A DNA stretch of 64,000 nt from positions 62,001-126,000 of the forward strand of contig JBHLJZ010000002.1 in the NCBI GenBank assembly GCA_048887165.1. Direction: 5' to 3'. The notes beneath the pieces are model-generated. The model saw only the letters and a list, made by a program, of their open reading frames with translations, was not told where the DNA came from and did not search any database. This DNA comes from SOKP01 sp048887165 (GTDB taxonomy: Archaea > Asgardarchaeota > Lokiarchaeia > Sigyniarchaeales > SOKP01). This document shows positions 41,711-50,770 of the stretch, in pieces. The position numbers and the translations under genes were made by a program. Numbering within the stretch: the first letter of the stretch is position 1; every line of letters starts with the position of its first letter.

Positions 41711-41818
41711 ACATTTTTAAAGATATTCCATCATTTTATTTATTATATAATTTACTTTCTAATTTTTTTCTAATTTTTATATCATTGTATAATTTAATGT
41801 TCAAATTTAAAATTTAAA

Positions 41819-41891
41819 GTTCGTTATAACGGGAGAAAACACTTTTAAAAAAAACCTTAAATGTTTTAAAAGTTCTAAAAATATAACGAAC
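41819..41891. repeat. Nested perfect inverted repeats between tes and V4R-like gene
   Basis: Two perfect 10-bp inverted repeats, one inside the other: outer GTTCGTTATA (41819-41828) with TATAACGAAC (41882-41891), inner ACTTTTAAAA (41841-41850) with TTTTAAAAGT (41864-41873), inner loop 13 bases. As RNA it would fold into an interrupted hairpin. It begins about 110 bases after the tes stop and ends 55 bases before the next ATG: terminator, leader element or small RNA are possible. Confidence 0.45.
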
Positions 41892-41946
41892 AAGAATTTA
41901 AGAAAAAGCAGAATTTTTTCGTTAAACAACTATACTCTTCATTAAT

Positions 41947-42537
41947 ATGTCAGATAATTCAGATATAATAGGGGATTACAAAGGTATTGTTAAGAATAGA
42001 GTACTAACAGCACTTTTACAATCCTACCTCGATAATCTTGACTATGATGGAATGAAATCAATATTGAGAGAAGCAGAATTATTAGAATTGAAAGATATTA
42101 GGAATGCAAATCCTAATGATTCTATTGATTTTTTTTCATTTAAAAAAATTATTTCTGCTCAAAATTGTTTGTTGTATGATTCAACTAATTTATTATACGA
42201 AATTGGAAGAAAATTCTCATTTTATCTCTTTCCATATGGAAAGAAATTTGAAGAAATAATTAACGAAATTAATTATTTAATTAAAACAGATTGGAATGTT
42301 GAAATAGTAGAAAAGAAAGAAGACTTGATTACTATAAGAGTCGATAAATGTTTTTTCTGCTCAGAAATTGGAGTTTCGTGTGATCTATTTAAAGGCTTCT
42401 TAGTCCATTCTTTAGAAAAAACGCTCTCTTCTGATTATAAGGTAATTCAAATAGGAGAAAGAGAAAATATCAATGATCCCCACCACAACTCTTTTATCTT
42501 GACATTGAAAATAGAAAAAAGATTTAAAACCTCATAA
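41947..42537 (+). CDS. V4R/TRAPP-Bet3-like protein
   Basis: 196 residues. An N-terminal helical lead (VKNRVLTALLQSYLDNL) is followed by the V4R-type order: helix LLYEIGRKFSFYLF, helix EEIINEINYLI, strands WNVEIVEKKEDLITIRVDKC, FFCSEIG, helix CDLFKGFLVHSLEKTL, and strands YKVIQIGE and FILTLKIEKR. V4R domains share their fold with the Bet3-type subunits of eukaryotic TRAPP, the exchange factor for Rab GTPases. The cysteines are partly kept (CFFC, one more in SCDLF), but the C-terminal pair is lost. A Rab-like GTPase follows 90 bases downstream on the same strand. Assignment is moderate. Confidence 0.5.
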   Translation: MSDNSDIIGDYKGIVKNRVLTALLQSYLDNLDYDGMKSILREAELLELKDIRNANPNDSIDFFSFKKIISAQNCLLYDSTNLLYEIGRKFSFYLFPYGKKFEEIINEINYLIKTDWNVEIVEKKEDLITIRVDKCFFCSEIGVSCDLFKGFLVHSLEKTLSSDYKVIQIGERENINDPHHNSFILTLKIEKRFKTS

Positions 42538-42626
42538 GACGAAACATTAAATATATTAAAATTCAAATTAATTTTGTTCTTCTAAAAAATATAATTTTAT
42601 ATTTATAAAAATTGAAAACTAGACTA

Positions 42627-43175
42627 ATGGCGGAAGAAACAAAAGAATATGTTTTTAAAATAACAATATTAGGCGATAGCGCTGTCGGAAAGACGTCATT
42701 AATTAATCAATTCGTTGAAGGCTCTTTTCAAGAGGATTATAAACCAACACTGGGAGCAAATATTGTTAGAAAAGACGTTAATATCGATGTTGTCAACGCT
42801 AAGGTTAGATTAATAATGTGGGACCTTGCTGGTCAAGAAAAGTATAATGTCATTAGATCGATGTATTTTCAAGGATGCGTGGGAGCATTAGTGGTCTATG
42901 ATATTACTCGACACCAAACATTTGATAATGTAGAATCTAAGTGGTTGAAAGATTTCAAGAAATATGTAAAAAAAGAAGGAGCATACATCTTAATTGGAAA
43001 TAAAATTGATCTCAATGAACAAAGATTAGTAACTGAAGAAGAAGGAAAATCCTTAGCACAGAAAATTCAAGCGAGCTATTTTATAGAAACTAGTGCAAAA
43101 TATGGAGAAAATGTAGAAAAAGCTTTTAAGAACCTTGTTTTTCAGATTTTAAGAAATTATGGAGAAAAAGTTTAA
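42627..43175 (+). CDS. Rab-like small GTPase
   Basis: 182 residues with a complete GTPase set: LGDSAVGKTSL (G1), PTLGANIV (G2), WDLAGQEKYN (G3), GNKIDL (G4) and ETSAKYGEN (G5). Closest in look to Rab/Ras proteins, with catalytic Gln in AGQE. No C-terminal cysteines, so no prenylation site. ATG 42627 (MAEETKEYVFK) is preferred to TTG 42612. The V4R/TRAPP-like gene lies immediately upstream, suggesting a regulator-GTPase pair. Confidence 0.92.
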   Translation: MAEETKEYVFKITILGDSAVGKTSLINQFVEGSFQEDYKPTLGANIVRKDVNIDVVNAKVRLIMWDLAGQEKYNVIRSMYFQGCVGALVVYDITRHQTFDNVESKWLKDFKKYVKKEGAYILIGNKIDLNEQRLVTEEEGKSLAQKIQASYFIETSAKYGENVEKAFKNLVFQILRNYGEKV

Positions 43176-43248
43176 AAAATACTCATTTTCTAAATTTCAT
43201 TTACTCAAAAATCCAATTCTTTAAATATAATTAAATAGTGGGTAGATT

Positions 43249-44400
43249 ATGAAAGAATTATCCCATAAAGTTTACCAAGCACCTAAATCTGAGATTAGAA
43301 AATTATTCGATCTTGCTGCTGGTCGTAGTGATATCATAAGCCTTGGGATCGGTCAACCTGATTTTACCACTCCTCAACCTGCAATAGAAGGAAATATTAA
43401 TGCTTTAAGAAAAAAACTTACATATTATGCTCCAACTAAGGGTGTCCCGGAGTTATTACAGCTACTAGAGCAAAAAGTTAAAAATTTTAATAAAATTGAT
43501 GTGAATTGGAAAGAGAACATCATCGTCACAAATGGAGGCTCTCAAGCAATTACCCTTGCTTTTGCTACAATTTTTAATCCACATGATGAATTAATAATAT
43601 CGTCTCCTAATTTTATATCATATTTTTATTGTAGCCAATTTTTCGGAATTAAAGTAATAGAAATTGAGAGGAAGAAGAACTTTAGCCCAGATTTTGAAAA
43701 AATAAAAAATTCAATTTCGGATAAAACTAAAGCAATATTAATTAATGATCCTAATAATCCTACAGGATATGCTCTATCTTCAAATGAATTACACGAGATT
43801 ACTAATATTGTTAAAGAAAACGATTTATACTTGATAATCGATGAAGTTTATGAGAATTACCTTTATGATGGTTTGAAGCATATTAGTCCTGCTTCAATAG
43901 ATGGGATGTTTGATCGAACAATTACATTAAATGCAATGTCAAAACTTTTTTCTGCAACTGGCTTTAGACAAGGATATGTTGTGGCTAAAAAAGAGATTAT
44001 AGATTTAATGGAAAAATATCATCAATATACTGTAGCAGGTACGAATCATGCTGCTCAATATGGATTTATTGAAGCATTAAAGATGGATAAAAGCTTTTTC
44101 AATGAGATATTAAAAAGCTTTGATGAAAGACGCCTATTAGTCTATAATAGATTGAAAGAATTTGGATTTGAAGTTGTCAAACCTAAAGGTGCTTTTTATA
44201 TAATGCCTTCTGTTAAACGTTTTAATATTTCCGGCTCGGACTTTTCGAAGCGATTAATGCAAGAGCAGGGCGTTGCGATTGTACCTGGTGATATCTTTGG
44301 TTCTTATTCCAATGATAAATTAAGAATTTCTTATGCAACTGAAATGAGTAAATTAGTAGAAGCAATGAATCGTATTGAAAAATTTATAAAGAATTTATAA
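43249..44400 (+). CDS. Class I aminotransferase (aspartate aminotransferase-like)
   Basis: 383-residue PLP enzyme of fold type I. SLGIGQPDF (about 31-39) starts the core, NDPNNPTG holds the cofactor asparagine, the aspartate is in LIIDEVYEN, the Schiff-base lysine is Lys232 in NAMSKLFS, and the arginine of LRISYAT binds the substrate carboxylate. Family Ib aspartate or aromatic aminotransferases look like this; exact substrate is open. GGGTAGATT precedes the ATG. Convergent with the M20 peptidase gene, eight bases apart. Confidence 0.9.
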   Translation: MKELSHKVYQAPKSEIRKLFDLAAGRSDIISLGIGQPDFTTPQPAIEGNINALRKKLTYYAPTKGVPELLQLLEQKVKNFNKIDVNWKENIIVTNGGSQAITLAFATIFNPHDELIISSPNFISYFYCSQFFGIKVIEIERKKNFSPDFEKIKNSISDKTKAILINDPNNPTGYALSSNELHEITNIVKENDLYLIIDEVYENYLYDGLKHISPASIDGMFDRTITLNAMSKLFSATGFRQGYVVAKKEIIDLMEKYHQYTVAGTNHAAQYGFIEALKMDKSFFNEILKSFDERRLLVYNRLKEFGFEVVKPKGAFYIMPSVKRFNISGSDFSKRLMQEQGVAIVPGDIFGSYSNDKLRISYATEMSKLVEAMNRIEKFIKNL

Positions 44401-44408
44401 TGAACTTA

Positions 44409-45551
44409 TTAATCTTTAAGGTAGGTTTGCAAAAGAGCTTTAGTTAATAAATTGGTTGCTTCATAAACATCTTCTATTTTTACATGTTCATTTTCTCTAT
44501 GAACTACAGCAGGATCGCCCGGACCATAAATCACAAAAGGAACTGGATTTTTAGAGTCAACAAGTACGGCACTATCAGTAGCATATGGTAAGCCAATAAA
44601 TTTCCTATTAGTTATTTTCTTTAAATTTTGAACAAATGAAAATTTAGTATCAGTTTGAAGTGATGGCAATGTAAAAGTTATTACTACTTTAAGAGAGCAA
44701 GGAGATAATTTGATATCCTTTAACTTTTTTATAAGTCGTCCAACATCTTGCTCTGGGATTAATCGAAAGTCAACTTGCATAATAGTTTTATTAGGAACTA
44801 TATTTATTGTTGTTCCTCCTTCAATTTTGCCAATATTAATCGTTGAAGAACCTAATATTTCATTTTCGAAATCATCTAAACAATTGTAAAGTTGAGGTAT
44901 CAATTTTAAGGCACCTTCAATAGAATTAATACCCATGTAGGGAGTAGATCCATGAGCAGATTTTCCGTAAATCTCTAAATTCGCCCATAATAAACCTTTT
45001 TCAGCTATACCTATATTCATATTAGTTGGTTCACCAATAATTAACAATATTGAATTTCTCAAAACGCCTTTTCTAGCGGAGGTTAAAGCACCTGTCATAC
45101 CGGCTTCCTCATCTGCAGTTCCAAGAAATACCAACGAGTATTTTTTCAAAAACTTAGTGTATTCTTTAAGTTTTTTCATAGTTCCGATTAACATCGTCAA
45201 TCCTGCTTTCATATCAGCTGAACCTCGACCGTATAACTTTCCGTCCACAATATCAGCTGAAAATGGGGGATGCTTCCATTCTTCATAATTTCCTGGTGGT
45301 ACTACGTCAAAATGCCCTGAAAGAATAATTTTTTCTTTTCCTGTGCCGATTTTTGTAACTAAATTACTAAGCTCAATATTTTTCTTTTTATAAGTTATAA
45401 TTTCATTTTGAAAGCCTTCCGATTCTGTAAAAACTTCTGAAATCAAATATTCAATTATTTTATCTGTTTTACCTGGTGGATTTTCTGTAGGAATCTTAAC
45501 TAATCGTCTTAAGATATCAACTAAACCTTTATTCGAAATTAGACTATTCAT
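44409..45551 (-). CDS. M20 family metallopeptidase (ArgE/DapE-like)
   Basis: 380 residues. Zinc ligands and catalytic acids appear in order: SGHFDVVPPG (His, Asp), LYGRGSADMKAG (bridging Asp), GTADEEAGM (catalytic Glu and ligand Glu), IGEPTNMNIG, and the last histidine in VVHRENEHV. The dimerisation domain lies between (about 175-285). It removes N-acyl groups or cuts dipeptides; acetylornithine or succinyl-diaminopimelate deacylase and carboxypeptidase are alternatives that sequence alone does not separate. Separated by about 50 bases from the M24 peptidase gene upstream on the same strand. Confidence 0.88.
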   Translation of the reverse strand: MNSLISNKGLVDILRRLVKIPTENPPGKTDKIIEYLISEVFTESEGFQNEIITYKKKNIELSNLVTKIGTGKEKIILSGHFDVVPPGNYEEWKHPPFSADIVDGKLYGRGSADMKAGLTMLIGTMKKLKEYTKFLKKYSLVFLGTADEEAGMTGALTSARKGVLRNSILLIIGEPTNMNIGIAEKGLLWANLEIYGKSAHGSTPYMGINSIEGALKLIPQLYNCLDDFENEILGSSTINIGKIEGGTTINIVPNKTIMQVDFRLIPEQDVGRLIKKLKDIKLSPCSLKVVITFTLPSLQTDTKFSFVQNLKKITNRKFIGLPYATDSAVLVDSKNPVPFVIYGPGDPAVVHRENEHVKIEDVYEATNLLTKALLQTYLKD

Positions 45552-45599
45552 ATTTCAATCAATCAACGAATTAATTATTATTCCTAAAAAGATAAATAT

Positions 45600-46805
45600 T
45601 TAGACATAATCAACTTCGAATGGAGTTTTTGAAAGAATTTCTGCACCATTTTTCTTAACCAATGTAGGTGACTCAAGGCGTAAACCTCCAAGCCCCGGTC
45701 TATTGAAAACGATTGCAGCTATCTCGACCATATTTTCTTCAAACTCTAAAGGACCCCACTCTTTTCCGGGCACTACAACAGGCCAACTCTCATTTCCTAT
45801 GCATCCTATCCCATGTCCTATACCAAAAAATAGATCATTTGGAAATCCTTCTTTCTCAGCTACTTTCCTAACATTTTGATAGCAATCTTCAAAAGTATTT
45901 CCTATATACATATTATCGATAAGAGTATAACATAATTGCTCATATACATCATTAAACTTTTTTAATTCAGAAGAATATTCCCCAAGAACATAATTATGGC
46001 TCAAATCTCCTAAATAACATCCGGATTCGCTGTGTAAATCGACGAGTAATGATTCACCTTCCTCAACAACCTTATTTGTTGCAGGAGTACAACCATTAAA
46101 GGTATAACTTGCACGATAACCAGAACCAATCTCTTGATTCCCTGTAAAGGTCCATTCATAATTACTCCCCGCTTTACGCATAGCTAACGTGCCAATTCCT
46201 GCAATCTCGTTTTCAGTAAACCTTTTTCCGTCGGGACGTTCAATCAATGCTTCTTTTACTGCCTGTTGACCAATATCTGTAATCTCACTCGCTTTGCGAA
46301 GCATTGCAATCTCTTCAGGCTCTTTGATGAATTGAATCCTTTCTGTTTTTTCATTGAAATCTATCAATGAACAACCAGGGAACATATTTTTTAAAAGTTC
46401 AGATTCCGTATACGAAAGCATTTGACCAGTAACACATATATCAACTCCCATTTCAACACCAATTCTAGGAGGTCTCCCTTTAGAATTGTAAACTCCTGCT
46501 TTTTTTGCTGTTGATTGTAACTTCTTTTCCCAATAAAAGCCCTTCATAGGACCCCAACCACTCACTTTAATATTAGATTGAGCCTCATCCTTCACACGTT
46601 CTACATCTAAAAGTACCGTAAATAATTCAGGACTTCCTCCTCCTTGTTTTGGCAGAAAAATATAACTTTTCCAAGGGACAAAACAACCTGATAAATAAGT
46701 TATTGACTTCACACGTGTAAGAACACAGAAATCTAAGTTAAGATCTTCCATGGCTTCTTGATATTTTTTAATATGCCCATCCCAGTTAATTTTAATTTCA
46801 GTCAA
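45600..46805 (-). CDS. M24 family metallopeptidase (Xaa-Pro dipeptidase-like)
   Basis: 401 residues with a creatinase-type N-terminal domain (1-160) and a pita-bread C-terminal domain. Metal ligands are seen as the Asp pair in LLVDLHSESGCYLGD, His in GIGHGIG, and Glu residues in MVEIAAIVF and LRLESP. Such proteins cut X-Pro dipeptides, though some act on creatine-like or other substrates. It starts at TTG with GAGGT six bases upstream. A TATATATA box lies about 50 bases before the start. Possibly co-transcribed with the M20 gene downstream. Confidence 0.88.
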   Translation of the reverse strand: MTEIKINWDGHIKKYQEAMEDLNLDFCVLTRVKSITYLSGCFVPWKSYIFLPKQGGGSPELFTVLLDVERVKDEAQSNIKVSGWGPMKGFYWEKKLQSTAKKAGVYNSKGRPPRIGVEMGVDICVTGQMLSYTESELLKNMFPGCSLIDFNEKTERIQFIKEPEEIAMLRKASEITDIGQQAVKEALIERPDGKRFTENEIAGIGTLAMRKAGSNYEWTFTGNQEIGSGYRASYTFNGCTPATNKVVEEGESLLVDLHSESGCYLGDLSHNYVLGEYSSELKKFNDVYEQLCYTLIDNMYIGNTFEDCYQNVRKVAEKEGFPNDLFFGIGHGIGCIGNESWPVVVPGKEWGPLEFEENMVEIAAIVFNRPGLGGLRLESPTLVKKNGAEILSKTPFEVDYV

Positions 46806-46850
46806 AAATTAAACCTCAATAATCTTTGGTTAATCTAAATTATTTGAAAT

Positions 46851-46860
46851 CTTATATATA
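46851..46860 (-). promoter_or_regulatory. TATA box of the M24 peptidase gene
   Basis: Minus-strand TATATATAAG preceded by a purine-rich AAAAAGG, a good BRE/TATA pair. The expected start would be about 25 bases downstream, leaving a leader of about 25 bases with the GAGGT site. Confidence 0.5.
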
Positions 46861-46892
46861 CCTTTTTAAAATAGAATCGTCAGAAATTTGTA

Positions 46893-46916
46893 AGATTAAT
46901 TTTTGTAAATTAATCT
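46893..46916 (-). terminator. Hairpin downstream of cdc48
   Basis: Perfect 10-bp inverted repeat (AGATTAATTT and AAATTAATCT) with a 4-base loop, about 110 bases after the cdc48 stop and just upstream of the M24 promoter. A terminator or boundary element is likely; the stem is AT-rich and weak. Confidence 0.35.
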
Positions 46917-47025
46917 AATTTTATAGAAAAAAATTCTGAGCATCCAATTTCCTTGGCATGAATAAAAATTTACATGAGATAATAATAAACAGATATTTAA
47001 AAAAGAGTTAAAATTGATTTTTTCA

Positions 47026-49308
47026 TTATTTATAGAAATCTGCTGACGATTCTTTAATATTACGTGATTCAGTAATTTCTTTTGCCATAGCTTCATATCG
47101 TTGAATTATCTCGGTTGGAAGTGTGGATTTAATCTTATTTAAAGCAAATTCAAAATGAATATTCTCAACTTTTTCAAACTTTTCCATTTTTTCTCTAATA
47201 GCTTGCATACCTGCTTCTCGACAAACATTCTCTAAATCTGCTCCACTATATCCTTCAGTGATTTGAGAAACATGCTTTAGAGATACATTATCAGCTAAAG
47301 GCATATTAGCTGTATGAACTTCTAAAATCTTTAACCGAGATTCAAAATCGGGAGCATCGACATAAATTAGTCTATCAAACCTCCCTGGCCTTAAAAATGC
47401 AGGATCAACGATATCTGGTCGATTAGTACTTGCTATAGTAACTATTCCCTTACGATTTTCGATTCCATCCATTTCAACTAAAATTTGATTTACAATTGAA
47501 GCATAGACCTGAGTACCAGCATATTCTCCTCTCCCAGAAGAAATAGCATCAATTTCATCGAAGTAAATAATTGATGGTGCTGCTTGTCGAGCTTTTCGAA
47601 AAATTTCTCTTACAGCTTTTTCACTTTCTCCAACCCATTTAGAAAAAATCTCCGGACCTTTAATTGATATAAAATTAGATTTAGTTTCAGTAGCTATGGC
47701 TTTCGCTAAAAGAGTTTTTCCACACCCAGGAGGACCAAATAAAAGAATTCCATTTAAAGGCCGAATTCCTGCTTTTTCAAATAACTTTGGATACTTTAAA
47801 GGCCATTCAACAGCTTCTTTTAACTCTTGTTTAATTTCTTCTAATCCTCCTACATCTTCCCAATTGACATTAGGAATTTCAACCATGACTTCTCGCATCG
47901 CAGAAGGTTCAATCATATTTATTGCTTGCATGAAATCATTGTCTGTTATTTTTAATTCCTGTATAATATCGCTTGGAATTGGCTCATCTAAATTGATTTT
48001 AGGTAAAATTTTCCTTAAAGCGAACATCGCTGCCTCTCTACATACTGCCATGATATCTGCTCCAACAAAACCATAAGTAATCTCAGCATATTGATCTAGA
48101 TCCACATCTTCTTCAAATGGCATACCTCTTGTATGAATTTGGAATATTTCTTTGCGTCCTTTCACATTTGGTACACCAAATTCAATTTCACGATCAAACC
48201 TCCCCGGTCTTCTTAATGCTTCATCTATTGCATTTATTCTATTTGTAGCACCTATACAAATTATTTCACCTCTTCCCCTTAAACCGTCAAGCAATGATAA
48301 TAATTGTGACACTACTCTTCTTTCTACTTCTCCAGAAGTATCAACTCTCTTTGGAGCAATTGAATCGATCTCATCAATAAAAATTATAGATGGGGCATTT
48401 TCTTCAGCTTGTCTAAATATATCTCTTAAACGACCTTCACTTGCTCCATAAAATTTACTCATGATTTCTGGACCATTAATAGAAATAAAATGAGCATTAG
48501 ATTCTTGCGATACAGCTTTTGCCATCAAAGTTTTACCTGTACCAGATGGCCCATAAAATAATACTCCCTTTGGCGGATCAATATTTAATCTATGAAATAG
48601 TTCAGGATGTTTTAGAGGTAATTCAACCATCTCTCTAATTCTCTGAATTTCTTCTGTTAACCCCCCAACATCATCATACGTTACTACTCCTCCGGAAACG
48701 TTAAGTACAGCAACCCTTTTATTGACTTTAATTCTAGTTTCTCTTGTAATTTTTACTACTTTATCAGATGGTACTGTATTTTCAACGATCAATCTTAATG
48801 TTCCCAATGTTGGTCTTCTTTTAGGGCTCCGCATGATCATACTCATGAATTCATTCATTGGATTATCCGGATCTTGCTTTTGATATACTGCTCCTAAAAC
48901 ATCAACAATATCACCAATTACAACTGGTTTATCAATAAGTTTTGCTTTAATTGCTTCAGCTTGCCTTTTGAGATCGATATTATCTTTTGTTGGAGTTAAT
49001 TCTATTTCCTCAGCAGCATACACTTTTGCCAGTTTTATTTTAACATATTCTCCTATTGTTGCTCCCGCATTTAGGCGTTGTAACCCGTCAAGTCTAATAA
49101 TCCCTTTTCCTTTATCAGCAATGCTGGATACCACAATTCCTGTTGTTTTTTTCTTACCTCTAATCTCAATTATATTACCAGTAGTTAATCCTAATTGCTC
49201 AAGTATTAGTTGATCAATATAACATAAAGAGCGACCACTCCTACTTTTCTCTAATTCTTCAATTCTTAACTTTACGTGTTTTTTTATACTATTATTATTA
49301 TTTGACAT
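47026..49308 (-). CDS. cdc48: Cdc48/VCP AAA+ ATPase
   Basis: 760-residue unfoldase with the standard plan: N-terminal double-psi barrel domain (1-~195), D1 and D2 ATPase domains. Walker A motifs are GPSGTGKT (253-260) and GPPGCGKT (525-532), Walker B motifs IIFIDEID and IIYFDEID; arginine-finger segments RRPGRFD and LRPGRFD are intact. The last residues are DFYK, which fits a hydrophobic-Tyr-X motif used to dock on the 20S proteasome. It hexamerises and unfolds substrates, in archaea mostly for the proteasome. ATG start; transcribed alone. Confidence 0.96.
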   Translation of the reverse strand: MSNNNNSIKKHVKLRIEELEKSRSGRSLCYIDQLILEQLGLTTGNIIEIRGKKKTTGIVVSSIADKGKGIIRLDGLQRLNAGATIGEYVKIKLAKVYAAEEIELTPTKDNIDLKRQAEAIKAKLIDKPVVIGDIVDVLGAVYQKQDPDNPMNEFMSMIMRSPKRRPTLGTLRLIVENTVPSDKVVKITRETRIKVNKRVAVLNVSGGVVTYDDVGGLTEEIQRIREMVELPLKHPELFHRLNIDPPKGVLFYGPSGTGKTLMAKAVSQESNAHFISINGPEIMSKFYGASEGRLRDIFRQAEENAPSIIFIDEIDSIAPKRVDTSGEVERRVVSQLLSLLDGLRGRGEIICIGATNRINAIDEALRRPGRFDREIEFGVPNVKGRKEIFQIHTRGMPFEEDVDLDQYAEITYGFVGADIMAVCREAAMFALRKILPKINLDEPIPSDIIQELKITDNDFMQAINMIEPSAMREVMVEIPNVNWEDVGGLEEIKQELKEAVEWPLKYPKLFEKAGIRPLNGILLFGPPGCGKTLLAKAIATETKSNFISIKGPEIFSKWVGESEKAVREIFRKARQAAPSIIYFDEIDAISSGRGEYAGTQVYASIVNQILVEMDGIENRKGIVTIASTNRPDIVDPAFLRPGRFDRLIYVDAPDFESRLKILEVHTANMPLADNVSLKHVSQITEGYSGADLENVCREAGMQAIREKMEKFEKVENIHFEFALNKIKSTLPTEIIQRYEAMAKEITESRNIKESSADFYK

Positions 49309-49431
49309 AATGTAGTCAATTGAATATTTTCAAATTTAACTTAATTTAAATTATAAACCTTATAAATATAAAGTAAATCTTAGTTTATTTTCTTTTCTTT
49401 TATTTTATATAATATCTTTGTTATCCATTTG

Positions 49432-50232
49432 CTAAGAAATATCAATTTTTAATTGTTTCTCTAAAAAGGCGATAAACTTCTTCGATATCTCCGATTTTTG
49501 TAAGAATGCGTTTAAATTGTTTTTAACAAACAATTTTCTTTTTTTTAAAATTTCTGTTTTCAAATTGCTATAATTTGAATTATTTAAAAGGGTTCCTACT
49601 ACTTTTCTTGTTTCCCTATCTAGATTCTGATGATATTTAATGTTAATTTTATCTTTTTTTTTTAGTTTCTCAAATTCAGATAGATTAATACTTGGCTCAT
49701 TTTCTATATGTTTAAGTAAATCTTCAACAATTGAATCCATTTTCAAATTTTGAGATAGATCATAGATTTTTATTGGAAAATCCCAAGCGTATCCCCCAAA
49801 TTCATCAAATTTCTCTTTAATTTTGTAAATAATTTGATTAGGTATGGGATTTCCTCTTTCATTATTCCATTTTATACATTGTTCTATAGGTGTTGAGATA
49901 TGAATTAAAAAATAATTTTTGTTTAAATTTTCTGCAATTTTCTTTAAATCGTGTCTCATACTCGAAAAATAATTCAAGTCATCACTAATTACAATAAAAC
50001 CCTTTTTTAATCCTGATTTAATCTCCCTTAGATTTTTTTCTCTAACAATATGTTCTTTTTTATAATCAAATTTCTTTGGTGATATTTTATTTCTGATTTT
50101 ATCTGGATCAATTATCATAACTTTGAAATCCGGATTACTTTTTTCAAGTACCATCTTAATTTCTGAGGCAAAAGTAGATTTTCCTGAAGCTGGTAATCCA
50201 ATTAAAATAATTAAAAAATTTTGATTAATCAC
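49432..50232 (-). CDS. pstK: O-phosphoseryl-tRNA(Sec) kinase (PSTK)
   Basis: 266 residues. Walker A is GLPASGKST (12-20); DPDKIRNKI, the ISDDLNYFSSMRHDL segment, RGNPIPN and EKFDEFG follow the archaeal PSTK order, and the C-terminal DRETRKVVGTLLNN matches the tRNA-binding tail of the methanococcal enzyme. PSTK phosphorylates Ser-tRNA(Sec) so that SepSecS can make Sec-tRNA. Its presence predicts selenocysteine use, as reported for Lokiarchaeota. It starts at GTG inside the end of the GIY-YIG gene (8-base overlap). Alternatives are Kti12 or a zeta-toxin-like kinase; the C-terminal match argues against both. Confidence 0.8.
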   Translation of the reverse strand: MINQNFLIILIGLPASGKSTFASEIKMVLEKSNPDFKVMIIDPDKIRNKISPKKFDYKKEHIVREKNLREIKSGLKKGFIVISDDLNYFSSMRHDLKKIAENLNKNYFLIHISTPIEQCIKWNNERGNPIPNQIIYKIKEKFDEFGGYAWDFPIKIYDLSQNLKMDSIVEDLLKHIENEPSINLSEFEKLKKKDKINIKYHQNLDRETRKVVGTLLNNSNYSNLKTEILKKRKLFVKNNLNAFLQKSEISKKFIAFLEKQLKIDIS

Positions 50233-50509
50233 TTAAAAAATCAGCTTTATCTAAATTTCTAATTAGTGTTAATTTTTCCTTTCTTGAAAAAGTTTTTATC
50301 TCTAATTCCCTTTTCATCGCTTCTTTTCTTTCTGCAAAGGTTTCAAAATATTTAAGTTCAATCTTCTTCTTACCCCGACAAAATTTTGCTCCTGTCCCTT
50401 TTTTATGTTCTTCTATTCTTCTATAGAGATTATTGGTATATCCTGTATAGAACCTTTTCTTATTGTTTTTTGAGATGGTTTCCAAAATATAAACATAAAA
50501 AAAAGTCAT
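50225..50509 (-). CDS. GIY-YIG domain nuclease-like protein
   Basis: 94 residues forming one GIY-YIG domain of the UPF0213/UvrC-N type: FYVYILETI, RFYTGYTNNLYRRIEEHKKG, KFCRG, LKYFETFAERKEAMKRE. The catalytic Tyr pair, Arg (NLYRR) and Glu (KEAMKRELE) are present. Such single-domain proteins may cut DNA; cellular roles are not well known. Its stop overlaps the PSTK start by eight bases, so the two are translated together; a link to selenocysteine is not obvious. Confidence 0.82.
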   Translation of the reverse strand: MTFFYVYILETISKNNKKRFYTGYTNNLYRRIEEHKKGTGAKFCRGKKKIELKYFETFAERKEAMKRELEIKTFSRKEKLTLIRNLDKADFLSD

Positions 50510-50770
50510 ACTTTATTCACTATTTAAAAAATATAATATGTAATATTTATTTTTTTATGCAAAATAGTTGTTTTCCATTATTCTTATAAGGATCCAAATG
50601 AGAATTGAATAAATAAACGAAATATATCTCGTACAAGGTAATTTTAAATTAAATTTATTAATAAGAATTTTTATATTTTAAAAGAAAGGTTAAGAATAAT
50701 TTGGTGAATTGCTATTCCATTAGGAATATTTTTAATTAAATGGGATGTTGTCACTGGCGGGGTAATATAC

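Noticed and set aside
46896..47096. 66-codon frame overlapping the cdc48 3' end
   Set aside because: Lies in another frame over the conserved cdc48 end and an AT-rich spacer, with no recognisable features.
47696..48451. Long plus-strand frames opposite cdc48
   Set aside because: They are antisense shadows of the conserved AAA domains with no family match or ribosome site.
49432..50232. Zeta-toxin-like kinase
   Set aside because: The C-terminal DRETRKVV tail and internal motifs follow archaeal PSTK, and no antitoxin is present.
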